Counted from the stretch's first letter, positions 26,015-35,423 are shown. The stretch is 64,000 nt of DNA from Pseudomonas sp. ATCC PTA-122608 (GCF_001952855.1 NZ_LPNO01000001.1:101469-165468); one strand, 5' to 3'. Numbers and translations: made by a program. The notes: generated by a model not told the origin, from the letters alone.

Positions 26015-26464
26015 ATGGCCTATTGGCTGATGAAATCCGAGCCCGATGAACTGTCCATCAAGGGCCTGGAAAAGCTCGGCGAGGCCCGTTGGGACGGGGT
26101 GCGCAACTATCAGGCGCGTAACTTCCTGCGGGCAATGGCGGTGGGTGACCAGTTCTTCTTTTATCACTCCAGCTGCCCGGAACCGGGGATCGCCGGCATC
26201 GGCAAAATCGTCGAGGCAGCGTACCCGGACCCGACCGCGCTGGAGCCTGACAGCCATTACTTTGACGCCAAGGCCAGCCCTGAGAAAAACCCGTGGAGCG
26301 CGATCAACGTCGCCCACGTCGAGACCTTCCCCAAGGTTCTGGGGCTGGGCTATCTAAAACAGCAAACCGCCCTCACCGAACTGCCCCTGGTGCAAAAAGG
26401 CAGCCGCCTTTCGGTGATGCCGGTCACCGCTGAGCAATGGGCCGCCGTACTCGGCCTGCTTTAA
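26015..26464 (+). CDS. EVE-domain protein
   Basis: 149-residue PUA-like EVE protein, related to human THYN1. The family start MAYWLMKSEPDELSIKGL and the motifs WDGVRNYQARNFLRAMAVGDQFFFYHSS and GIAGIGKIVEAAYPDPTA are clear. EVE domains are thought to bind modified bases such as 5-methylcytosine in DNA or modified RNA. The start is backed by the Shine-Dalgarno TGAGGAGCG. It stands alone, with no restriction or methylation genes nearby. Confidence 0.9.
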   Translation: MAYWLMKSEPDELSIKGLEKLGEARWDGVRNYQARNFLRAMAVGDQFFFYHSSCPEPGIAGIGKIVEAAYPDPTALEPDSHYFDAKASPEKNPWSAINVAHVETFPKVLGLGYLKQQTALTELPLVQKGSRLSVMPVTAEQWAAVLGLL

Positions 26465-26580
26465 CTGTAGGAGCGAGCTTGCTCGCGAAAAACTCCAAGG
26501 CACCGCGACTATCCAGACAGGTCGCGTTATCGTTGACGTTTTTCGCGAGCAAGGGCTAGGCGCCCCCCTCGTTCCTACAG
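26465..26580. repeat. Diverged REPIN
   Basis: Left arm ctgtaggagcgagcttgctc followed by gcgaaaaac; right arm gtttttcgcgagcaag, then a non-matching ggctaggcgccccc, then tcgttcctacag. The outer and inner parts of the arms still pair, but the right arm has an altered segment. It lies between the EVE gene and the HlyD gene. Confidence 0.8.
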
Positions 26581-26653
26581 TTCATTTGACCCGCATCAAG
26601 GGCCTTCGGGCAGGATCGGTCAAACTAGGACGCTAACGCCGCAGGATGCACCC

Positions 26654-27619
26654 ATGTCGACGAACCACCGCACCTCCCATCTTTTCGCCATTCCATTGAT
26701 TGTCTTGCTGCTGGCCGCCGGCGGCTTTGGCTATTGGCAATCCACCCAGGACCGCCTGCCCGAAGGCTTGAGCATGGGCAATGGCCGGCTGGAATCGACC
26801 GAAGTGCAGATCGCCGCCAAAATCCCCGGGCGCCTCGCCGAAGTGCGGGTGGACGAAGGCGACAAGGTGCTCAAGGGCCAACTGTTGGCGCGCATGGACA
26901 CCCGCACTCTGGAAGCCCAGCGCGCCCAGGCTGAAGCCGAAGTGCTGCGGGCCAAAGAGAATTTCGCCGCCGCCCAAGCCAATGTGCAACTGCGCCAGAG
27001 CGAACAACTGCTGGCCAGCCAGGAACTCAAGCGCACCCAGGAGCTGTACAAACGCGGCTTCGCCAGCGGCCAGTTGATCGACCAGCAGCAGGCGCGGCAA
27101 AACACCGGCAACGCCGCCGTGGTCGCCGCGCAGGCCCAGGTCAATTCGGTGAAGGCCGCCATCGGCGCCGCCCAGGCCCAGGTCGCGCAGCTCACCAGCG
27201 AAATCGAAGACAGCAGCCTGCGGGCGCCCATCGACGGCATCATCCAGCTGCGCCTGGCCGAACCCGGCGAAGTGCTCGGTGCCGGTGGTCGCGTGTTGCT
27301 GCTAATCGACCCCAACGACCAATACATGAACCTGTATCTGCCCGCTTCAGTCACAGGCGCTTTGACCGTGGGCAGCGACGCGCGGATCGTCCTCGACGCC
27401 CTGCCGAAGCAACCGCTGCCGGCGAAAATCAGTTTTGTCGCGGCCAAGTCGCAGTTCACCCCCAAGGAAGTGGAAACCCGCGACGAGCGCCAGAAGCTGG
27501 TGTTCCGGGTCAAACTGCGCCTGACCCAACCGAGCGCCGTGCCGCAAGCCAAACCGGGCATGCCCGGCGCCGGCTATGTGCGCACCGCTGAACTGGACTG
27601 GCCGGCCAACCTGCAATGA
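26654..27619 (+). CDS. HlyD-family membrane fusion protein (YhiI-like)
   Basis: 321-residue periplasmic adaptor. An N-terminal membrane anchor (LFAIPLIVLLLAAGGFGYW) is followed by a lipoyl half-motif (VQIAAKIPGRLAEVRVDEGDKVLKGQLLARMD), a long alpha-helical hairpin (about 85-185, Ala/Gln rich), the second lipoyl half (LRAPIDGIIQLRLAEPGEVLGAGG) and a beta-barrel domain. It should connect the ABC exporter encoded downstream to an outer-membrane channel. Its stop overlaps the next start (ATGA). No outer-membrane factor gene is in the cluster. Confidence 0.9.
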   Translation: MSTNHRTSHLFAIPLIVLLLAAGGFGYWQSTQDRLPEGLSMGNGRLESTEVQIAAKIPGRLAEVRVDEGDKVLKGQLLARMDTRTLEAQRAQAEAEVLRAKENFAAAQANVQLRQSEQLLASQELKRTQELYKRGFASGQLIDQQQARQNTGNAAVVAAQAQVNSVKAAIGAAQAQVAQLTSEIEDSSLRAPIDGIIQLRLAEPGEVLGAGGRVLLLIDPNDQYMNLYLPASVTGALTVGSDARIVLDALPKQPLPAKISFVAAKSQFTPKEVETRDERQKLVFRVKLRLTQPSAVPQAKPGMPGAGYVRTAELDWPANLQ

Positions 27620-30336
27620 GCGGCCTGGCGCTGCACGCCACGGGCATCAACCATCGCTACGGCAAGCAACAGGCGCTGATCGACATCGCCTTCAGCTTGC
27701 CCGCCGGCACACGCTGCGGGCTGATCGGCCCGGACGGCGCTGGCAAGTCGAGCCTGCTGGGCTTGATTGCCGGGGTTAAAAAGCTTCAACAAGGCGAACT
27801 GCAAGTGCTCGGCGGCTCCATCGAAGACCGCCGCCATCGCAACAGCCTGTACCCGCGCATCGCCTTCATGCCTCAGGGCCTGGGCGGCAACCTGTACCCC
27901 GAGCTGTCCATCAGCGAGAACATCCGGTTCTTCGCCACGCTGTTCGGCCTGACGAAAGCCGACTGCGAACAGCGCATGCATAACCTGCTGCTGGCCACCG
28001 ACCTTGCGCGCTTCGCCGAGCGCCCCGCCGGCAAACTCTCCGGCGGCATGAAACAGAAACTCGGCCTGTGCTGCGCGCTGATCCACGACCCGGACCTGCT
28101 GATCCTCGACGAACCCACCACCGGCGTCGACCCGCTGTCCCGTCGGCGCTTCTGGGAGCTGGTGGAAACCGTACGCAGCGAACGCCCGCAGCTGACATTG
28201 CTGGTAGCCACTGCCTACATGGAAGAAGCCGAGCAGTTCGAACACTGCCTGATGCTCGACCGCGGCAAGCTGATCGCCGACGGCTTGAGCAGCGAACTCG
28301 CCGCCGCGACACCCAGCGGCAAACTGGACGAAGCCTTCACTCATTTCCAGGGCGACAGCGCCCACAACAACCAGCCGCTGGTGATTCCGCCACGGCAAAG
28401 CGACAACACCGACATCGCCATCGAAGCCCACGACCTGACCCTGCGCTTCGGCGACTTCACGGCGGTCGACAAGGTCAGCTTCGGCATTGGCCGAGGCGAG
28501 ATCTTCGGTTTCCTCGGTTCCAACGGCTGCGGCAAAACCACCACCATGAAAGTCCTCACCGGGCTGATGCCCGCCACCGAGGGCACCGCGACCCTGCTGG
28601 GCAACCCGGTAAACGCCAAGGACCTGGCGACCCGCAAGCGCGTGGGTTTCATGTCGCAAAGCTTCTCGCTGTACGGCGAACTCAGCGTGCGCCAGAACCT
28701 GGTGCTGCATGCGCAGTTGTTCGACCTGCCGAAGGCTGAAAGCGGCCAGCGCATTGATGAGTTGATCGAGCGTTTTGACCTGGGCGACGTTGCCGAGCAG
28801 CCTTCCGGCGAGCTGCCATTGGGTTTGCGTCAGCGTTTGTCCCTGGCGGTGGCGGTGCTGCACCGCCCGGAAGTGCTGATCCTCGATGAGCCGACCTCGG
28901 GCGTCGACCCAGCCGCGCGGGATGATTTCTGGCGGTTGTTGATTGAGCTGTCCCGGGAACAGGGCGTAACGATCTTCCTGTCCACGCACTTCATGAACGA
29001 GGCCCAGCGCTGCGACCGGATCTCGCTGATGCACGCGGGCAAGGTACTGGCCTGCGACACGCCGGATGCGCTGCAACAGCAATTCCACGGCGAGACCCTG
29101 GAAGCAGCGTTCGTCACCTGCCTGGAACAGGCCCAAGGCGCGCCCGAAGCGGCAACCGCGCCCACCGAAACCGTCAGCGAACCCATGACGCCGCCCGTCA
29201 GCAAACGCGGGTTCAGCCTCGCCCGCCTGTTGGCCGTGGCCAGCCGCGAAGGCAAGGAACTGCTACGGGACAAAGTGCGCATGGCCTTCGCCCTGCTGGG
29301 TGCGATTTTCATGATGGTGATCTTCGGCTACGGCATTTCCCTGGACGTGGAAAAGCTCGCCTTCGCCGTCTACGACCAGGATCAAACGCCGCAAAGCCGC
29401 GCCTATCTGGAAGCCTTTCGCAGCTCACGCTACTTCGCCGAACAGCCGCCGATCACTGACTCCAACGAACTGCACAAACGCCTGCAACGCTCGGAAATCA
29501 AACTCGCGCTGGAAATCCCACCGGGTTTCGGCCGTGACCTCTACGCCGGCCGCCAACCCGCCGTGGCCGCCTGGCTCGATGGCGGCATGCCATTCCGTGC
29601 GGAAACCAGCCGCAATTATGTAGAAGCGGTGCATCAGGCCAATCTCCAGCAACTGGCCGAACTAAACAGCACGCCACTGAATCAGCAAGCCGCCGCCAAA
29701 CTGGAAACCCGCTTTCGCTACAACCAGGACGTGGTCAGCGTGAACGCCATCGGCCCGGGCGTGATGGCGCTGATCCTCGCCTTCATCCCGGCGATGCTCA
29801 CGGCCCTGGGGATCGTGCGCGAAAAGGAACTGGGCTCGATCACCAACTTCTACGCCACACCGCTGACTCGCTTGGAGTTCCTGCTGGGCAAACAGGCACC
29901 GTACCTGGCGGTGAGCCTGATCAACCTCGGGCTGCTGGTAGCAATGAACCGCTGGCTATTCGGCGTGCCCTTCAAGGGCAGCGGCGTGACCCTGGCCTTC
30001 GGCGGCCTGCTGTATGTGCTGGCCACCACCAGCATGGGCCTGCTGATTTCCGCGTTCACCCGCACCCAGATCGCGGCGATTCTCGGCACCATGATCATCA
30101 CCAGCCTGCCGACCATTCAGTTCTCCGGGCTGATCGTGCCGCGCTCGTCCCTGGAAGGCGCCGCCGCGTTGATGGGCATGCTGTTCCCGGCGGGCTACTT
30201 CCTCGACATTGCGGTGGGCACTTTTACCAAAGCCCTCGACCTGCGCCAGTTGTGGCCGCAGTGCCTGGCGCTGTTCGGGTTCTTCCTGGGGTTCACCGGG
30301 CTTAGCCTGATCATGCTCAAGAAGCAGGAGGCCTGA
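27616..30336 (+). CDS. Fused double ATPase-permease ABC exporter (RbbA/YhiH-like)
   Basis: 906 residues with three parts. The first ATPase domain has Walker A GPDGAGKSS (about 39-47), signature LSGGMKQKL and Walker B LLILDEPTTGVD. The second has Walker A GSNGCGKTT (about 301-309), a degenerate signature ELPLGLRQRLSLA and Walker B VLILDEPTSGVD. From about residue 535 an ABC-2 permease follows, with one membrane span, a periplasmic domain and five C-terminal spans. E. coli RbbA was described as ribosome-associated; as an HlyD-linked cluster this is more likely a drug or metabolite exporter. Confidence 0.9.
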   Translation: MSGLALHATGINHRYGKQQALIDIAFSLPAGTRCGLIGPDGAGKSSLLGLIAGVKKLQQGELQVLGGSIEDRRHRNSLYPRIAFMPQGLGGNLYPELSISENIRFFATLFGLTKADCEQRMHNLLLATDLARFAERPAGKLSGGMKQKLGLCCALIHDPDLLILDEPTTGVDPLSRRRFWELVETVRSERPQLTLLVATAYMEEAEQFEHCLMLDRGKLIADGLSSELAAATPSGKLDEAFTHFQGDSAHNNQPLVIPPRQSDNTDIAIEAHDLTLRFGDFTAVDKVSFGIGRGEIFGFLGSNGCGKTTTMKVLTGLMPATEGTATLLGNPVNAKDLATRKRVGFMSQSFSLYGELSVRQNLVLHAQLFDLPKAESGQRIDELIERFDLGDVAEQPSGELPLGLRQRLSLAVAVLHRPEVLILDEPTSGVDPAARDDFWRLLIELSREQGVTIFLSTHFMNEAQRCDRISLMHAGKVLACDTPDALQQQFHGETLEAAFVTCLEQAQGAPEAATAPTETVSEPMTPPVSKRGFSLARLLAVASREGKELLRDKVRMAFALLGAIFMMVIFGYGISLDVEKLAFAVYDQDQTPQSRAYLEAFRSSRYFAEQPPITDSNELHKRLQRSEIKLALEIPPGFGRDLYAGRQPAVAAWLDGGMPFRAETSRNYVEAVHQANLQQLAELNSTPLNQQAAAKLETRFRYNQDVVSVNAIGPGVMALILAFIPAMLTALGIVREKELGSITNFYATPLTRLEFLLGKQAPYLAVSLINLGLLVAMNRWLFGVPFKGSGVTLAFGGLLYVLATTSMGLLISAFTRTQIAAILGTMIITSLPTIQFSGLIVPRSSLEGAAALMGMLFPAGYFLDIAVGTFTKALDLRQLWPQCLALFGFFLGFTGLSLIMLKKQEA

Positions 30337-30337
30337 G

Positions 30338-31456
30338 ATGCACAAGTTCGCCCATATCCTGCGCCTCGGCATCAAGGAACTGACCAGCCTGCGCCACGAC
30401 AGCGTGTTGCTGCTGTTCCTGTTCTACGCCTTCACCGTCGCCATCTACATGCCCGCCGCCGGTTCGGTGATCGGCGTGCACAACGCCAGCGTGGCCTTTG
30501 TGGATGAAGACCACAGCGCGCTGTCCCGACAACTGGCCGAAGCACTGCAACCACCGGAATTCCAGGCGGCGGTGCCGTTGCCGTATGACCAACTGGACAA
30601 GGTGATGGACAGCGGCCAGTACACCTTCGTGATCAACGTGCCGGCGAATTTCCAGGCCGACCTGTTGGCCGGGCGCCAGCCGGGCGTGCAGGTCAACGTC
30701 GATGCCACGGCCATGAGCCAGGCGTTCATGGGCGCCGGGTATATCGGACGGATTTTCCAGCGGGAACTGCTGACCTATGGCGGCCAGGCCGATGCGGCCC
30801 AAAAAGCGCCGGCGCTGCTGACCACCCGGGCGTTGTTCAACACCAACCTGGAAGGCGGCTGGTTTCTGGCGGTGATTCAGATCGTCAACAACATCACCAT
30901 TCTCGCCATCGTGCTGACCGGCACCGCGCTGCTGCGTGAACGTGAACACGGCACCCTCGACCATCTGCTGGTGCTGCCGCTGACGGCACTGGAAATCATG
31001 CTGGCGAAAATCTGGAGCAACATGCTGGTGGTAGTGCTGTGCACCTGGCTGTCGCTGGAAGTGGTGGTGAAAGGCTTGCTCGGCGTGCCGCTGGCCGGGT
31101 CGCTGACGTTGTTTTTGCTGGTGACAGCGCTGTACCTGTTTGCCAGTACTGCCCTCGGCATCTTCCTCGCCACCCTCGCCCGCTCGACGCCGCAGTTCGG
31201 ACTGCTGGCGATCCCGGTGATTATTCCGATGCTGTTGTTATCCGGCGGCAGCACGCCACTGGACAGCATGCCGCAATGGTTGCAATGGGTGATGCAGGGC
31301 TCGCCGTCGACGCATTTTGTGAGCCTGAGTGCGGCGATATTGTTCAGGGATGCAGGCGTGACTGTGGTGTGGCCGGACTTGCTGGCACTGGCGGGGATTG
31401 GGTTGTTGTTCTTTGCGGTGGCGTTGGCGCGGTTCAGGAAGAGCCTGGCTTCCTGA
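30338..31456 (+). CDS. ABC-2 type permease (YhhJ-like)
   Basis: 372-residue ABC-2 membrane protein: one N-terminal span (VLLLFLFYAFTVAIYMP), a large periplasmic domain and five C-terminal spans (from about 185). It parallels the permease half of the upstream fusion protein, so the two probably form a heterodimeric channel. The ATG follows the preceding stop by one base, confirming the three-gene hlyD-rbbA-yhhJ operon. A REPIN follows the stop. Substrate unknown. Confidence 0.9.
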   Translation: MHKFAHILRLGIKELTSLRHDSVLLLFLFYAFTVAIYMPAAGSVIGVHNASVAFVDEDHSALSRQLAEALQPPEFQAAVPLPYDQLDKVMDSGQYTFVINVPANFQADLLAGRQPGVQVNVDATAMSQAFMGAGYIGRIFQRELLTYGGQADAAQKAPALLTTRALFNTNLEGGWFLAVIQIVNNITILAIVLTGTALLREREHGTLDHLLVLPLTALEIMLAKIWSNMLVVVLCTWLSLEVVVKGLLGVPLAGSLTLFLLVTALYLFASTALGIFLATLARSTPQFGLLAIPVIIPMLLLSGGSTPLDSMPQWLQWVMQGSPSTHFVSLSAAILFRDAGVTVVWPDLLALAGIGLLFFAVALARFRKSLAS

Positions 31457-31474
31457 GGTGTCTGTCAGGGCCTC

Positions 31475-31556
31475 TTCGCGAGCAAGCCCGCTCCCACATT
31501 CAACCGCATTCTCATTTTAGAACTCGGTCAAGTGTGGGAGCGGGCTTGCTCGCGAA
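31475..31556. repeat. REPIN between convergent genes
   Basis: Inverted REP pair with outward orientation: ttcgcgagcaagcccgctcc at the left, its complement at the right, about 30 bases between. It lies between the exporter operon and the FliL-like gene, where it may also act as a bidirectional terminator. Confidence 0.88.
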
Positions 31557-31574
31557 GGGCGCGAAGCGACCGGC

Positions 31575-31982
31575 TTACTGGATGATCAGGTTGTTGAACA
31601 ACAAATCCTCAACCTGCGGCTTGCCGGTCTCGTCGTTCATTACTTGCTGAGTCTGCTTCAGGGCTTCCTGGCGCAGCTTTTCCTTGCCGTCGACGCTGCT
31701 CATGGCGTCGTTGGTTTGCTGGGTAAACAGCGCCACCAACTGGTTGCGAATCAACGCATCGTTGGCTTTGACGGCGGCCGCCGCCTCGGGGCCGGTCACC
31801 CGCAGGGCGATATCCGCCTTGAACACCCGCAGCTTCGCAGTGCCGTCCAGGCCGTAGTTACCGACGAACGGCGGGCTCAGGCTGATATAGCTGACCTTCG
31901 GCGCGTCGCCTTCTTTGGCTTCTTCGCCCTGGGCGGCCATCGGCAGTGTCAGGGCCAGCATCAACAGGATCCACGCTTTCAC
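31575..31982 (-). CDS. FliL-like secreted or membrane-anchored protein
   Basis: 135 residues with an N-terminal signal or anchor (MKAWILLMLALTLPMAAQGEE) followed by a FliL-type domain: SLSPPFVGNYGLDGTAKLRVFKADIALRV and the C-terminal PQVEDLLFNNLIIQ. FliL proteins support the flagellar stator, but no flagellar genes are near, and this short form is a separate conserved Pseudomonas lineage. A role outside flagella is likely. Confidence 0.82.
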   Translation of the reverse strand: MKAWILLMLALTLPMAAQGEEAKEGDAPKVSYISLSPPFVGNYGLDGTAKLRVFKADIALRVTGPEAAAAVKANDALIRNQLVALFTQQTNDAMSSVDGKEKLRQEALKQTQQVMNDETGKPQVEDLLFNNLIIQ

Positions 31983-32131
31983 AATTCATTCCTCAATTCG
32001 GTTGCCCAGTAGCATAACGCTAGCAGCCCTGAGCACAAGCTTATGGCGACTTATCAGGCCGGGGCATGCTCGTTGACCCGTCGCCCTGCCCACCTACACT
32101 TATCGGCCAACACGCCAAAAGGAATAGTCCG

Positions 32132-33109
32132 ATGAAAGCTGTGCTGTGCAAAGCCTTCGGCCCCGCCGAAACCCTGGTGCTGGAAGACGTCGAAAGCCCG
32201 GCGATCAAGAAGAACGAAATCCTGTTGGATGTGCATGCCGCCGGGGTCAATTTCCCGGACACCCTGATCATCGAGGGTAAATACCAGTTCAAGCCGCCCT
32301 TCCCGTTTTCGCCAGGCGGTGAAGCGGCAGGCGTGGTCAGCCAAGTCGGAGAAAACGTCAGCCACCTGAAGGTCGGCGACCGGGTGATGGCGTTGACCGG
32401 CTGGGGCAGCTTCGCCGAGCAGGTCGCGGTACCAGGCTATAACGTGCTGCCAATCCCGCCGAGCATGGACTTCAACACCGCCGCCGCGTTCAGCATGACC
32501 TACGGCACGTCGATGCACGCACTGAAGCAGCGGGCCAACCTGCAGCCTGGGGAAACCCTGCTGGTGCTCGGTGCTTCCGGCGGTGTCGGCCTGGCTGCGG
32601 TGGAAATCGGCAAGGCCATGGGCGCCCGGGTGATCGCCGCGGCCAGCAGTGCCGACAAGCTGGCGGTGGCCAAGGCGGCCGGTGCCGATGAGTTGATCAA
32701 TTACAGCGAAGCCAGCCTCAAGGACGAAATCAAACGCCTTACCGGCGGCAACGGTGTGGATGTGATCTACGACCCGGTGGGCGGCGACTTGTTTGACCAA
32801 GCCATTCGCGGCATCGCCTGGAATGGCCGGCTGCTGGTGGTGGGCTTTGCCAGCGGGCGCATTCCTGAGTTGCCGGTAAACCTGGCGCTGCTCAAGGGCG
32901 CGTCGGTGGTCGGGGTGTTCTGGGGGTCGTTTGCCCAGCGCCAGCCTCAGGACAATGCCGCCAACTTCCAGCAACTGTTCAACTGGTTTGCCGAAGGCAA
33001 GCTGAAGCCGCTGGTGTCCCAGGTGTACCCGCTGGAGCAAGCGGCGCAGGCAATCAATGACCTCGGCCAGCGCAAGGCCGTCGGCAAGGTCGTGGTGCAG
33101 CTACGCTGA
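32132..33109 (+). CDS. NADPH:quinone oxidoreductase, zinc-free MDR family
   Basis: 325-residue medium-chain dehydrogenase of the quinone reductase class. The N-terminal GroES-like domain contains VHAAGVNFPDTLIIEGKYQ and SPGGEAAGVV; the Rossmann motif is LLVLGASGGVGLAAVEIGKAMG (about residues 143-164). Catalytic zinc cysteines are absent. It may also act as an enoyl or alkenal reductase. The start MKAVLCKAF is defined by family alignment; 22 upstream in-frame residues were excluded. Confidence 0.9.
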   Translation: MKAVLCKAFGPAETLVLEDVESPAIKKNEILLDVHAAGVNFPDTLIIEGKYQFKPPFPFSPGGEAAGVVSQVGENVSHLKVGDRVMALTGWGSFAEQVAVPGYNVLPIPPSMDFNTAAAFSMTYGTSMHALKQRANLQPGETLLVLGASGGVGLAAVEIGKAMGARVIAAASSADKLAVAKAAGADELINYSEASLKDEIKRLTGGNGVDVIYDPVGGDLFDQAIRGIAWNGRLLVVGFASGRIPELPVNLALLKGASVVGVFWGSFAQRQPQDNAANFQQLFNWFAEGKLKPLVSQVYPLEQAAQAINDLGQRKAVGKVVVQLR

Positions 33110-33145
33110 CGATTGTTTCATTTTGTCGGCGAGGTGCCTGGGCCC

Positions 33146-33802
33146 ATGATCGGCCGAGGCACTCATTCATTGGCAGGAAAAATAATAGTCATACGGTTGC
33201 GCGCGCTGCTGCTGGGGTTGTTGATGGTGATCTCGGCTCAAGCCTTTGCCCATAAAGAGGACAAGGATGTGCGTGGGCTAAACAACGTGACCGTGCTGAT
33301 CGTGCGTCATGCAGAAAAACCCGATGAAGGCCCGTTGCTAAGCCCCAAGGGCGAACAAAGGGCGGCAGCCTATGCCAGTTATTTCGACCCACTGTTGTTG
33401 AATGGAGTCTCTGTGGTGCCCCAGCGGCTGATCGCTACCAGCGACAGCAAGGAAAGCTCCCGCCCTCGCCTGACCCTGACGCCGCTGGCCCAGCGCCTGC
33501 AACTCCCACTTGAAACACCCTACTCAGACGATCAAGTCGGCAAGCTGGTGAAGTCGCTGCGCAAGTCCAACCAGGCCCAAACCGTGCTGATCGCGTGGCA
33601 CCACGGGCATATCGACAAGTTGATCGAAGCCTTTGGCGGCGACGGCCCGGCACTCACCGGCATGAAGAAATGGCCGGAAAATGTGTATGACTGGCTGATC
33701 GTGTTGCGCTTCGACGAACAGGGCCAACTGGTGGAGTCACGCAGCCAGAAAGTCCAGGAACACCTGCTTCCAGGTGATATCGCAGCCGCCAACGGCATCT
33801 GA
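33146..33802 (+). CDS. Histidine phosphatase superfamily protein, exported
   Basis: About 218 residues. An N-terminal hydrophobic segment (LRALLLGLLMVISAQAFA) looks like a signal peptide, so the protein is probably periplasmic. The catalytic RHG-like motif is VLIVRHAEKPDEGPLLSPKGEQRA, and the second histidine lies in VLIAWHHGHIDKLIEAFG. The superfamily covers phosphomonoesterases and phosphoglycerate mutases; the substrate is unknown. The start is uncertain: ATG at 33146 has GAGG upstream, but a later TTG (33196) would give a neater signal peptide, and the frame is open to 33113. Confidence 0.72.
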   Translation: MIGRGTHSLAGKIIVIRLRALLLGLLMVISAQAFAHKEDKDVRGLNNVTVLIVRHAEKPDEGPLLSPKGEQRAAAYASYFDPLLLNGVSVVPQRLIATSDSKESSRPRLTLTPLAQRLQLPLETPYSDDQVGKLVKSLRKSNQAQTVLIAWHHGHIDKLIEAFGGDGPALTGMKKWPENVYDWLIVLRFDEQGQLVESRSQKVQEHLLPGDIAAANGI

Positions 33803-33816
33803 ACCGAATCACTGTC

Positions 33817-33910
33817 TGTGGCGAGGGAGCTTGCTCCCGCTGGGTCGCGAAGCGGCCCCCAAAGATGGGCCTGCTGCGCAGTCCAGCGGGAGCAAGCTCC
33901 CTCACCACAG
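33817..33910. repeat. REP-like repeat, second family
   Basis: Inverted pair of tgtggcgagggagcttgctc and its complement (with ctcaccaca variant at the right), enclosing gggtcgcgaagcggcccc. Same family as the repeats at about 7.9 and 39.4 kb. Confidence 0.85.
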
Positions 33911-33958
33911 GTTCTTGGCATTCTCTCCTGAAAACGTCCTTCACTTGCCTCTAAGCGA

Positions 33959-33978
33959 CATGTTCGTAAAAGAACATG
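33959..33978. promoter_or_regulatory. Putative GlpR operator 1
   Basis: Palindrome CATGTTC-gtaaaa-GAACATG, with perfect 7-bp arms, 108-127 bases upstream of glpT. It closely resembles the known GlpR consensus (ATGTTCG..CGAACAT). Repression by GlpR relieved by glycerol-3-phosphate is inferred. Confidence 0.65.
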
Positions 33979-34023
33979 CAATTGCACTCTATTCCTATGC
34001 CCGCAGATAAGAGGCGGTGCTAT

Positions 34024-34037
34024 TTTCGGTAACGAAA
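34024..34037. promoter_or_regulatory. Putative GlpR operator 2
   Basis: Second palindrome TTTCG-gtaa-CGAAA, 49-62 bases upstream of the glpT start and 46 bases beyond the first palindrome. It fits the core TCG..CGA of GlpR sites and probably overlaps the promoter. Confidence 0.55.
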
Positions 34038-34085
34038 CTGTAACATTCGCATCCGCAGTCAAAACAAGAAATCTGGAGCTCTTGA

Positions 34086-35423
34086 ATGTTTGCTTTCTTC
34101 CGTCCTGCCGCACATCAGGCGCCCCTGCCTGAAGAAAAAATAGACAGCACGTATCGACGCCTGCGCTGGCAGATCTTCGCCGGTATTTTCTTCGGCTACG
34201 CCGGATACTACTTGCTGCGCAAGAACTTCTCTCTCGCCATGCCGTACCTGATCGACGAGGGTTACACCCGTGGCCAGTTGGGCCTGGCGATGTCGGCGAT
34301 TGCGATTGCCTACGGCCTGTCCAAGTTCCTCATGGGCCTGGTGTCCGACCGCTCCAACCCGCGCTACTTCCTGCCTTTCGGCCTGCTGGTGTCCGCCGGG
34401 GTGATGTTCATTTTCGGTTTCGCGCCTTGGGCAACGTCCAGCGTGACCATGATGTTCATTTTGCTGTTCATCAACGGCTGGGCCCAAGGCATGGGCTGGC
34501 CGCCAAGTGGGCGGACCATGGTGCACTGGTGGTCGCAGAAGGAACGCGGCGGCGTGGTTTCCGTATGGAACGTGGCGCATAACGTCGGTGGTGGCTTGAT
34601 CGGCCCGCTGTTCCTGCTGGGCATGGCGTGGTTCAACGACTGGCACGCGGCGTTCTACGTCCCGGCCACCGTGGCCCTGCTGGTGGCGGCATTTGCCTTC
34701 ATTACCATGCGCGACACTCCGCAATCGGTGGGCCTGCCGCCTATCGAGGAGTACAAGAATGACTACCCGGAAGGCTACGACGCCAGCCACGAAGACGAAT
34801 TCAGCGCCAAGGAAATCTTCGTCAAGTATGTGCTGCGCAACAAAATGCTCTGGTACATCGCCTTCGCCAACGTCTTCGTCTACCTGCTGCGCTACGGCGT
34901 ACTGGACTGGGCACCGACGTACCTCAAGGAAGCCAAGCACTTCGACGTGGATAAAACCTCGTGGGCGTACTTCTTCTACGAGTGGGCGGGCATTCCGGGC
35001 ACGCTGCTGTGCGGCTGGATGTCGGACAAGATCTTCCGTGGCAACCGTGGCCTGACGGGCATCGTGTTCATGGCCTTGGTGACCGTCGCGACCCTGGTTT
35101 ACTGGCTCAACCCGCCGGGCAACCCGATGGTCGACATGATCGCGCTGTTCTCCATCGGCTTCCTGATCTACGGCCCGGTGATGCTGATCGGCCTGCAGGC
35201 GCTGGAGCTGGCACCGAAGAAAGCCGCCGGTACTGCAGCGGGCTTTACGGGCCTGTTCGGTTACCTGGGTGGTTCGGTGGCAGCGAGTGCGGCCATGGGC
35301 TACACCGTTGACCATTTCGGTTGGGACGGCGGTTTTGTGCTGCTGATCGGCGCGTGCCTGCTGGCGATTGCATTCCTGATCCCCACCTTGTGGCACACCA
35401 ATAGCGTCAGTACCGCACGTTAA
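34086..35423 (+). CDS. glpT: Glycerol-3-phosphate/phosphate antiporter GlpT
   Basis: 445-residue major-facilitator transporter with 12 membrane segments, exchanging external glycerol-3-phosphate for phosphate; in Pseudomonas it is also the fosfomycin entry route. The organophosphate antiporter features are clear: [29 protein letters not shown] (with the substrate-site arginine), [20 protein letters not shown] and the segment [19 protein letters not shown] (second arginine). Two GlpR-like palindromes precede it. Its stop overlaps the convergent chaC stop by four bases. Confidence 0.95.
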   Translation: MFAFFRPAAHQAPLPEEKIDSTYRRLRWQIFAGIFFGYAGYYLLRKNFSLAMPYLIDEGYTRGQLGLAMSAIAIAYGLSKFLMGLVSDRSNPRYFLPFGLLVSAGVMFIFGFAPWATSSVTMMFILLFINGWAQGMGWPPSGRTMVHWWSQKERGGVVSVWNVAHNVGGGLIGPLFLLGMAWFNDWHAAFYVPATVALLVAAFAFITMRDTPQSVGLPPIEEYKNDYPEGYDASHEDEFSAKEIFVKYVLRNKMLWYIAFANVFVYLLRYGVLDWAPTYLKEAKHFDVDKTSWAYFFYEWAGIPGTLLCGWMSDKIFRGNRGLTGIVFMALVTVATLVYWLNPPGNPMVDMIALFSIGFLIYGPVMLIGLQALELAPKKAAGTAAGFTGLFGYLGGSVAASAAMGYTVDHFGWDGGFVLLIGACLLAIAFLIPTLWHTNSVSTAR

